Origin: Linum tenue
Lineage: Eukaryota; Streptophyta; Magnoliopsida; Malpighiales; Linaceae
Length of the DNA stretch: 64,000 nucleotides
Assembly: GCA_946122785.1 (NCBI GenBank)
Contig: CAMGYJ010000011.1
Coordinates: forward strand, 16,120,001 to 16,184,000
Reading direction: 5' to 3'
Positions 55,842-64,000 of the stretch are shown here, piece by piece. Under the pieces are notes generated by a model, which searched no databases, had not been told where the DNA came from, and was given only the letters and a program-made list of their open reading frames with translations. The position numbers were made by a program, and so were the translations under genes. Position 1 is the first letter of the stretch; each line of letters opens with the position of its first letter.

Positions 55842-56123
55842 CTGTATAGGGCCTACTTGACCTTTGTATGATTAGTGAATGTAGTCGTTTTTGTTTGTGG
55901 TTGAAAGTGTCTAGGGCTTAGTTTGATCTCCATACGATTATTGAATATAGTCAATTTGGTATGACAACAGAATGGACTGGCCACCAAGGTGGAGAAGTCT
56001 AGGAAGCAAATGAAGGAAAGGAAGAATAGAGTTAAGAAGATCTGAGGTGTGAAGATGGTAAACGAAGCCAGTACCCTGTTCTTCTTCACTTCTCTTTTAT
56101 AGTTACATCGTTGCTGGATTTCT

Positions 56124-56398
56124 TGTAACACCTTAGACAAATCCCACATTGACAAAGCACGAGAGAGATCCATGGTTCATAAGTAAGAAACCGACATGAA
56201 CTAACAAGACGCGTTTTGGGGTGAAATGGAGAAGTTCTTGTGAGAACTCTTAATTTAAACATGCTCAGTGTGGAGTACAACAAGGATGGGTGACCTTATG
56301 GGAAGTTACCCTGAATTGCACCCCAAGTCGAAAACCGTGCGGGTGTAGAGGCCCAAAGCAGACAATATCTTCGTCGGAAAAAGGGTCGGGATGTTACA
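56124..56398 (+). mobile_element. Cassandra solo LTR with 5S rRNA-like core, 275 bp, 5-bp TSD
   Basis: The block begins TGTAACACCTTAGAC and ends GGGTCGGGATGTTACA, the inverted-end signature of Cassandra TRIM LTRs. The flanks are TTTCT on both sides (56119-56123 and 56399-56403). Positions about 56241-56324 align with the 3' two-thirds of plant 5S rRNA: GAACTC, TTAA, GTACAACAAGGATGGGTGACC and GGGAAGT up to TTGCACCCC. This is the pol III internal-promoter portion that Cassandra LTRs carry. Several substitutions show that it is aged. It lies in intron 3 of eS24, in the same orientation as the gene. Confidence 0.93.
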
Positions 56399-56494
56399 TT
56401 TCTCATGTTCATTGACATTTGATTCTGAACTTGCTATTATGCCTATTTGCAGACCAAGAATGGAGATGCGGCCAAGGGAGGCAAGAACAAGTGA

Positions 56495-57233
56495 GGAGGG
56501 GGTTGGATTACAAAAAAGAGGTCTCTGCGCGTTTGAAGGAATGTTATTTTTGTCATTCTACTCCACATTTGTTTTGTCTATAGAGATTAAAGTACCTACG
56601 ATGGTAACCTGAACTTGGACTTCTGTTCTTAGATTGGGCTTGATTTGACATTCTATATTTTGAAATTCACGTTAAAAAAATTAATGGTCTTCACACAAAA
56701 AGAATGTAAAAGCTTCTAAAACTGTGGCTTTAAGCCAACTCTTTAAACAAAAACTTCATGGTAAACTTCATTTTTTAGAAAACTCCAATTTCATTATTGT
56801 GTTAGCTAAGAAAACAATGGTTTTCTATGATAACATAGTGTATTTAGTAATGAAGAAAATGATATTGTTTAGCAACGACAAAGCTAAGATCTAAGTGTAG
56901 TTGAAGAGAGAATAATCCCCTATTTTTTGTACGAGATTATAATGCATGTATTCAAATATTAAGAAAACATTGAAAATATCATATAATAAGAGCTATTAGT
57001 CCCTTTCTCTATATGAAATTTAGGTCATACTATTAACGTAAACATGGAGAGCGTAAACAAGTAGAGTGTGAACTTAGAAAAAAATCATAAATGATTGAAA
57101 AATATGTTTTTATCAAATTTCATTCAGCCAACGGGCCGCCCACTAGTCTAGTACCATATATATTCAACCCAATTTTAATCAATATTTGAGTACTTCGGTT
57201 TTAATAGTCGACATACCATCGTTTTAACAATAG
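56495..57233. other. eS24 trailer and AT-rich intergenic DNA
   Basis: The first ~180 bp after the eS24 stop are a plausible 3' trailer. The remainder is AT-rich and featureless. Confidence 0.45.
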
Positions 57234-58273
57234 GGGTGGACAACGGGAAACGGGTATTTGGGTATATCCATACCCGTCCCTTTTTTGAGGGTTACGGGTA
57301 CCCAAATACCTGTAATTATTTTTACGGGATGATACTTGGGATCAATAACTTCTACAATGGGTACCCGCAGGTTACCCGTTAATACCCGTTTGCGTATTAT
57401 GGGTACCCGTACTACGCATCCACCCAAGCCAAGCCATTAATTTGAAACAACAATGAATGAACATACACTGCCTTCCCTGTGATACGTGATAACATATATT
57501 ACTGGATAACCTTCACCTGCTTAATTAGGACAACAATTACTACAACTCTATTGCCTTCCTACATTATGTACAAATTAGAAGCAATAGCTTCATTACAATT
57601 CAATTTAATAGAAAGAATTCCACTTATTCATGCATGGGATCAGTTGAAAGCCCACTTCCTTTCTCTATTCATTTTGTATAAATCAGTAGCATTAGGTTCA
57701 CTACAATTCAATTCAATAGACTGAATTCCTAAGCCAATTTTACCGCCAATAAAAGATCAAATAACGAAAATCACACAAATTTATGGGTACCTGAGGGTAC
57801 CCGTTATCCGTCCCGTATGGGTAATGGGTACCCATTAACCAGTACGGGTTTGAGACATGGGATGAAGTTTCTTCTCCAAATGGGATTGGGTACCCGTTTC
57901 AAACGTGTTGATGTCAAGCTTGGAGGAGCCTGCTTCAATGTGTTTGATGTCCGGTGAGCGCCGAATTCCTGGCCAATGTTCACCTCCACCGGCCTTCGAT
58001 GGACACCTGCAAAAGAGGAACCCACCGACGGTGGTCGGCGGGGATCTGCTCCGAAGCTCAAGTCAGTATTGAGAGGAGAGTAACCGGTAACAGCTTATTG
58101 AGCTGACTCTTGAGAGAGATTTAGAAGTTCAACTCCAAAATGAACTGTCGAGAAAGCATAAATGAGCATCCTATTTATAGGTGCCTCCTGCTTCTGTGTG
58201 GGTGGCGTGTTCGTAAAAATAAAATAATAACAATACATATATGTCAACCAAGATAAGTGCCATGGTTGGTTAG

Positions 58274-58801
58274 TAGGGCTGTTAATGAACCAAGCCGCTC
58301 ATGAACGGCTCGGTGTGCGACTCGAGAAAAACTTGTTCGACACTCGATTCGTTTTAATCGAGCCGGCTCGCGAACAAACTCGTTAACTAAACGAGCCGAA
58401 CTCGAGCCATACCATGTTCAGCTTGAAAGCTCGCGAACAAGCTCATTTAATGGTTTGGCATAAAAAAAGAATTAGAATTCATAGATTTTCTGTATTGAAA
58501 TTGGGATAAATATTGTGTTTTACTTTGCTACAGGTTTGAATGTAATTTTGTGCGCAGTTCTAGGTCAATCTTGAGCTATCATGAAAATTTTATGAGCCAA
58601 ACTCGATTTTGGGCTCGTTAAGCTTACTTGACGAGCCGAGCTCGAGTCGAGCTCGAGCTTTCATTTTCGTAAACGAGCCGAGCTCGAGCTCGCATATTAA
58701 AGCTCGTGACGAACACCCGAGCTCGCGCCTGGAAATATATTAACGAGCCGAGCTCGAACTATGGTAAAGCTCGGCTCGACTTGGCTCATTAACAGCCCTA
58801 T
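58274..58801. mobile_element. hAT-type element inside the LTR, about 528 bp, 8-bp TSD
   Basis: The ends TAGGGCTGTTAATGA are perfect inverted repeats. The flanks are TTGGTTAG on both sides (58266-58273 and 58802-58809), and the partner LTR at 61165 shows the empty site with a single TTGGTTAG. The interior is rich in GAGCTCG/CTCGAGC words in both orientations. Non-coding. Confidence 0.93.
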
Positions 58802-59528
58802 TTGGTTAGCAAATTAAAGAAAAACGTGTAACTTCATAAGCTTACCTCTCTCCTCATAAAGACACATGTAGTAGCAGTGAAGGTAGTGATGGATTGTAAA
58901 TTCATTTTGTTACTATTTACCTTGCTTATACGTGCCCACACTTGTCCATCTTGGCACTTGTATTTGGAAACATGAGAAAATGGTCTTTTGGTGGCTTGGT
59001 GAGACTTAAAAAAATAGGTAAGCAAGCTAAATCAAAAGATTAGTTGATTAAGAAGAGGGAGTGCCAACCTGCACAATTTTCACCTTTGCCACGTGTAAGT
59101 GGTGGTGAAATGGGTTGGTGTGGCAAAGTATCCTAATTATGCCACTTTCTTCACCACGTGTAGCACTAGGGTAAAAGGGAGGTGGCTTGCTTTGGTTATT
59201 TGAGATAAATGACAGGAGACAAATCTTATCAATCCTCCACCTCATGTCCAAGTGTATAAAGGAAGAATTGGGTGGCTTTGTTGGTGGATGGAGTAAGGGG
59301 ATTCTACTAATTATTGGAGTGATTTGTTGAGGTAACTAATATTTACCACTTGCCTTTTTAATACGTGTCTGTAAATGGGTAAAGTCCTAAAGGAAGTGAA
59401 TAATTAGGGTGCTTAGCTCATCCACGTATAATAGAGGAAAGTATGTCATGTCTATTGTGTTTGTGGAGGGTAACAACTCTGGTAAAATTGACGTATTTTA
59501 TGATGGCGGTCGAATACTGGGTCCATCA

Positions 59529-60799
59529 ATTGCCCCCTTACCCATAGAAAAATTATGGTTGAACCAAAGATGTCTATTGGTAACAGCTCACTAGATGAGT
59601 AATTTAAACCATGGCATGCATAGCCGACACAAATTGTACGAGCAATTATTGGAGAGACGTGCCAGTCATGATTGATGAACCATACCATCATGTTAAGCGA
59701 TCATGGAAAACCGTGTCAATTGTGACAGGCAGGCCGCACAAGTCGTGGTGGGCACCATGGAGAATCGTGACAATCATAGTAGACAATCCTAACCAATCAT
59801 GGCAAGCGACAAATGCCAATCGTTGCGGGCTTATGCCGTGTGTTTAGTGTTGTCCGTGTATGAGTGATAAGGACAATAGTTTGGGTTATGCAACATCATA
59901 GGAGAATTTTGATATCCGGTATAAATGAGAGTTAGGAGGGATTACCAGATAGTTTTTTGAGTTTAAAAAAACTTTCTCATACTTGGATTTCCTCGATTTG
60001 ACCATGAGAAGGGAAGAGGTTCCCCTGCCAAATTGGTGATGATGCAAAAGTTGTCCCGTCAAGATTCAGAAGAGATGGAGGCAGAGTGATGTGGGTGAAA
60101 AAGTGGCTCTTTTTTCACAATAGCAATCCGCGAGGAATTGAACCCTTGACCTCATTGATGGAGGTGTGCTTACTTAAAAAGTAGACTACATGGGCTTCCT
60201 CGGTAAAACATAGGTATTACGAGAGGCGGACCTAAATTGGTGCTCCCACGGCTTCGTTGTGAATTCCACGACATCTGGTTTCTCCACCATCTCTCCTAGC
60301 GGGTTTGATGTTGACAATGACAATTTGTAAAATATTTCACCGGGCTCCATAGTAAGCGCAAATTGTTGATGGAACTTTTCATCAAGCCTTACTATAGGTG
60401 CCAATTGTTGATGTCAGGGCACCATTCCATGAGAGGACTTGAGGATCCTATGATTTCGCGGCAAATAGATGGAGGAACTAGTGGAGTTGAGGGCCCACAG
60501 TTCCGAACCAAAGATTGACACAACTTAATCTTGGTCGAGAGATCCTTGATTCTTGGAGGTAGCAAATTGATTGGTGTTTGGAGTTGTATCTTGACGAATC
60601 CATTCATCGGGCTGCTGATCCTGCATGCCCATCTCGTTGAGATCCTCGATTCTTGGAGACAACAACTTGATTGATGATTGGAGTTGCATCTTGATGAATC
60701 CGACTTCTGTTTGTACGTAGATCCTGCGTGTCCACCTCATCTTGCTAGATTGACGGTTTATTGGTATTAAACTCATCGGGCCCCACAGTGGGCGCCAAT
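59529..60799 (-). other. Internal region of the Tat-like element, no ORF, three primer-site-like copies
   Basis: No frame reaches a recognisable gag or pol motif. The LTR/primer-site junction word (GCGCCAATTGTTGATG at 60793-60808) occurs two more times in diverged form: AGCGCAAATTGTTGATGG near 60355-60372 and GGTGCCAATTGTTGATG near 60397-60413, each preceded by a GGGCTCCAT- or ACTATA-type copy of the primer-site flank. Confidence 0.65.
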
Positions 60800-61930
60800 T
60801 GTTGATGCCAAGCTCTGAGGAGCCTGCTTCAATGTGTTTGAGGTCCGGTGAGCGCTGTCCTCCTGGCCAACGTCCACCACCAGCCTCCGAGATGGACACC
60901 TGCAAAAGAGGAACCCGCCGGCAGTGGTCGGCGAGACCTTCCCGAAGCTCAAGTCAGTATTAAGAGGAGAGTAACCGGGAGCAGCGTATTGAGGCGGCTC
61001 TTGAGAGAGATTTAGAAGTTCAACTCTAAAATGGACTGTCGAGAAAGCATAAATGAACATCCTATTTATAGGTGCCTTCTGCTTCTAGTGTGGGTGGCGT
61101 GTTCGTAAAAATAAAATAATAACAATAAATACATGTCAACCAACCGAGATAAGTGCCATGGTTGGTTAGCAAAATAAAGAAAAACGTGTCACTTCATAAG
61201 CTTACCTCTCTCCTCATAAAGACACATGTAGTAGCAGTGAAGGTAGTGATGGATTGTAAATTCATTTTGTTACTATCTATCTTGCTTATACGTGCCCACA
61301 CTTGTCCACCTTGCCACTTGTATTTGGAAGCATGATAAAGTGGTCTTTTGGTGGCTTGGCGAGACTTCAAAAATAGGTAAACAAGCTAAATCAAAAGATT
61401 AGTTGATTGAGAAGAGGGAGTGCCAGCTTGCACCATTTTCACTTTTGCCACTTGTAAGTGGTGGTGAAATGGGTTGGTGTGGCAAAGTATCGTAATTATG
61501 CCACTTCCTTCACCACGTGTAGCACTAGGATAAAAGGGAGGTGGGTTGCTTTGGTTATTTGAGATAAATGACATGAGGCAAATCATATCAATCCTCCACC
61601 TCATGTCCAAGTGTATAAGGCAAGAATTGTGTGGCTTTGTTGGTGGATGGAGTAAGGGGATTCTACTAATTAATGGAGTGATTTGTTGAGGAAACTAATA
61701 TTTACCACTTGCCTTTTAAATACGTGTCTATAAATGGATAAAGTCCTAAATGGAAGTGAATAATTAGGGTGCTTAGCTCATCCACGTGTAATAGAGGAAA
61801 GTATGCCATGTCTATTGTGTTTGTAGAGGGTAACAACTCTGATAAAATTGACGTATTTTATGATGGCGGTTGAATACTGAGTCCATCAAAATGAGACGGG
61901 TACCCGATCTTGTCCCGTCGTTCACCCAAA

Positions 61931-64000
61931 TGAGAATCAACAACTAATCAACAGTATAATTTATAGCTGAAAAGTAAAACTGCACACCCCATTCAAATTT
62001 TCCTGCCCATAGAGTGAAACCGGCCTCCCTCTCTCTTTCTGTTTCCTCCCCGCACTCCAGCACTTCCAAAGAAGAACCGCTACCCCGGATGCTACTCCGG
62101 CCGAATCTGCCTCAAGTCTTGGTCGAATATGCCACCAACCCACCTCTATCCAACCGCCGAATTCAAGCTCTCTCCTCTTCCTGCCCGAATCCCCAACTGC
62201 AACTCAGTCATGCTTTACCTCCGGCCCTCAGTAACCACCCATCGACGATTCCATTTCTTCTTGAATTGGGTTTGAGGAGGGTGACCACCCAGCGACCCCC
62301 TTACCGTTCAACTGTCGTCGCCTTCCCTGAATTGGATTTAGAGTCTTTAGTCCGCATCATCAACCTTCTAGCGCCAGCCGATACCTAGCAACTGCTTTCC
62401 GTCGACTGGATTTTGGGATCGCCGTTCTTTGTTCCTTCCAACAGGGTTTGATAGCTACGTGGGGGGTTCGTTGCCATTGGGTTGCTGCGTAACCATACGG
62501 ATGATACTAATTAATAAGTAATCATCATCTCCATTCTCATACTACTCCCTCTTTCCCTTGCTTCCGTATAATCTTCTCTATGGACTTCCTTAGGTTTCGA
62601 GCCTGACGTCAATTTCTCTTTGCATTTTTTATTTTTTTTTTCTAGAAATTTGAATATATTATATCATTTGCATTGTTCAATGTGATTTCCAGTTGATCAG
62701 ATGGTATATTGCAAACAGTTGCAGTTTCTGTCTTTATTACCCTTTCTCTCGCGACATTTTGCTCTGTTCAAGTTGTTACATGACGGTGGCCATGGCTTGC
62801 TTTATGCCTTCTGATCAAGATCTAAATTCTGTTTGCTTATGTTTGTTCTGGTTATCTATTGGCATTTACCTATGGCGTCATTTTGGCGTTCAATCTGTTA
62901 CTCTAATGCGAACTGAATTTCAGAAATGTACTTTTCAGGACAGGGAGAGAACAAGAGTGGGACGAAGTGTTGTTCAGTCTTTCGACCGTAGCATTCCATG
63001 GCTTGCATTTGAACTGTGAAGTTAGTTGGCAGTGGGGTCAACTGTTAGATTTGGAATCCAGGTCTTGACCACTACCTTACGGTGAAAATAATCTTCCGAC
63101 TCCATTCATCTTGCTTTCCCACTTATCATTGTGAACCCGAATGATTTGTCTTGGTTTTGGATTTGCTGAATTTGTAATTCAGGTCAGTTGTTATGTTAGA
63201 AATGAAATTGAATTCATACACCAGGTAACCAAGACTACTTTTATAATTTGGGTGAAAAACCAATACAATCACTTTCTGAGTTGCCTCCATTCCACCCTTC
63301 TGTTTAAATATTTCTGGTTATGCAACTTTGTGATTGGACTTCATATCTATGTGGACTTGATTTGAACTAATCCCATATTGATTTCTACTAAGGAATTAGC
63401 AGAGTATTAACTCACACCTAACTAAATTTCACTATAGTAAATTTATAGTCAGGGACAAAGCGAGCGAGCAAGAATCAATTTATAGTCATGGTTACCCGGT
63501 GAAAATTAGTTAGGTGGAACTTATGTTCTTATAACAATTGGTCCATTCCAAAGCTATGTTGTGGCGCGTGGCTACTGATGCTTACCCCATTATATGCTGG
63601 TCTAGCTTATTCTAGCTCAAGTCAAATGTCAAAATCATGCATGATCCTTCATCGTTACCAACCCATTAACATACCTTTTTTTCTTCTTTTGGTTTCTTTG
63701 CATTTTTCATAACAGGCTGGTCTTTTCAATCTAATTATCCTTCCATTTGTTTGACTGATGTTTTACAAGTATACTGAAGTCATTCATTCACCTCTTAACC
63801 ATTTAATGACCTGTCATTTCAAGCTTATTGGGTCTTCATCTATTGTTACCACAACTTCCCTTTCAGTAGTAGAAGCAAATTGAGTTTCTTTATAGCTTCT
63901 TATCATGGATCAGTTGGTGGATCTTGAAAGGCTAATCATATAGGTCATGTATAATAGTTAGGAGGCTGATTGTGCAATTACTAGAGGTATTTTTTTTAGC
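61931..64000. other. Right-hand end: no certain gene
   Basis: A 124-codon frame at 62014-62388 (MKPASLSLSVSSPHSSTSKE and following; Ser, Pro and Leu rich) is GC-richer than its surroundings and could be a first coding exon, but no domain is recognised. The frame at 62693-63019 contains Cys-, Phe- and Leu-rich intron-like translation. From 63020 on the sequence is AT-rich and intron-like, and may belong to a gene continuing past the right edge. Confidence 0.35.

Larger units (their letters stand above)
53845..56494 (+). pseudogene. RPS24: Ribosomal protein eS24 (RPS24) gene with an internal TGA, introns filled by transposons
   Basis: Four exons join in frame, all with phase-0 borders: 53845-53967 (ends [20 protein letters not shown] and RKAKVSK), 54092-54262 ([37 protein letters not shown] and KYSLIR), 55971-56057 (NGLATKVEKSRKQMKERKNR, VKKI, then TGA) and 56453-56494 (TKNGDAAKGGKNK and TGA). 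The sum is about 140 codons, matching the family (about 133-138). eS24 is a small-subunit ribosomal protein. TGA at 56043-56045 stands where CGA (Arg of KKIRGVKK) is expected, removing the last ~17 residues. The N-terminus ([10 protein letters not shown] for the usual VTIRTRKF) is also unusual. A copia-type element lies in intron 2 and a Cassandra LTR in intron 3. Probably a decaying duplicate; expression cannot be excluded. Confidence 0.9.
57906..61888 (-). mobile_element. Non-autonomous Tat-like LTR retrotransposon inside the hAT element
   Basis: The LTRs are 57906-59528 (1623 bp, including a 0.54-kb hAT insertion) and 60800-61888 (1089 bp). As written they begin TGTTGATG and end GTCCATCA. 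Flanks AAACG (57901-57905) and AAATG (61889-61893) match at 4 of 5 positions. Orientation is minus: next to 60800 the reverse strand reads ATTGGCGCCCACTGTGGGGC, a Tat-style primer-binding site, and next to 59528 it reads TAAGGGGGCAAT, the polypurine tract. Both LTRs carry a TATA box on this strand (CCTATTTATAGG, for example 61061-61072). The 1.27-kb interior has no sizeable ORF, so the element depends entirely on others. Confidence 0.92.
57234..61930. mobile_element. hAT-type element split by a Tat-like LTR retrotransposon
   Basis: The left part (57234-57905) begins TAGGGGTGGACAACGGG and carries the ACCCGT/ACGGGT subterminal words of the hAT at 46552-47345, in the opposite orientation. Homology to that copy stops at GGTACCCGTTTC just before 57906 and resumes after 61888 with GAGACGGGTACCCG, running to about 61930 (GTTCACCC). 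The element is therefore about 0.71 kb of hAT sequence interrupted by 3983 bp. Its own TSD is no longer clear at the right end. Confidence 0.8.

Noticed and set aside
56241..56324. A 5S rRNA gene
   Set aside because: Only the 3' two-thirds is similar, with many changes, and it sits within a Cassandra LTR with its own ends and TSD.
60117..60185. tRNA-like stretch on the minus strand (contains GGGTTCAATTCC, like a tRNA B box)
   Set aside because: No convincing A box, acceptor stem or cloverleaf could be drawn; it lies inside a non-coding retroelement. At best a decayed tRNA or SINE piece.
62014..62388. Certain protein-coding gene at the right end
   Set aside because: The 124-codon frame is Ser/Pro/Leu-rich with no recognised domain or partner exons; left as a possibility only.
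1..64000. A biosynthetic gene cluster (reductase plus P450 plus kinase)
   Set aside because: The reductase, P450 and kinase sequences are all truncated pseudogenes tens of kilobases apart among transposons; no cluster function can be inferred.

Overview
This window looks like nuclear DNA of a flowering plant. It is AT-rich, almost free of long ORFs, and packed with transposable elements of plant type: Mutator-like elements (MULEs) with 9-10 bp target-site duplications (TSDs), hAT elements with 8 bp TSDs, Tat-like Ty3/gypsy and copia-type LTR elements primed by plant tRNAs, a plant L1-type LINE, a Helitron end, and a Cassandra LTR carrying a 5S rRNA-like core. The host genes that can be recognised are plant families too: cinnamoyl-CoA-reductase-like, sorting nexin 2, SnRK2, BAG chaperone regulator, CYP96-like P450 and ribosomal protein eS24. 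Every one of them is broken or is only a fragment. No bacterial-type operon, CRISPR array or functional RNA gene was seen.

Layout. 1-160: one exon of a minus-strand gene cut by the left edge. 385-1440: a copia-type LTR with its tRNA-Met primer site and decayed body. 1690-4659: three unrelated gene fragments on one strand (reductase, sorting nexin, kinase). 4879-6657: a MULE with a decayed MuDR-type transposase N-terminus. 7216-7726: a fold-back element. 8586-19954: an 11.4-kb MULE that has swallowed a solo LTR, a 4.9-kb Tat-like LTR element, a Helitron 3' part and a 1.3-kb palindromic MULE. 19985-21200: a MULE transposase relic interrupted by a small element. 21-31 kb: mostly featureless AT-rich DNA.

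31352-32215: a BAG-domain pseudogene. 33588-34908: a MULE with near-identical ends. 35838-36695: two hAT miniatures. 37954-40440: six miniature elements embedded in (TA)n repeats, two of them forming a large palindrome. 41511-48579: a complete LINE flanked by a 15-bp TSD, with both ORFs readable apart from four stop codons and one hAT insertion. 49671-50806: a CYP96-like pseudogene with a hAT element inserted in its heme-binding motif. 53845-56494: an eS24 gene whose four exons still join in frame but carry one TGA; a copia-type element sits in intron 2 and a Cassandra solo LTR in intron 3. 57234-61930: a hAT element split by a Tat-like LTR element, which itself holds another hAT element. 61931-64000: no certain gene.

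The window is best read as a graveyard of nested transposons and pseudogenes rather than a working gene cluster. Most element boundaries are fixed by matching TSDs that can be read directly, so the order of insertions can be reconstructed.
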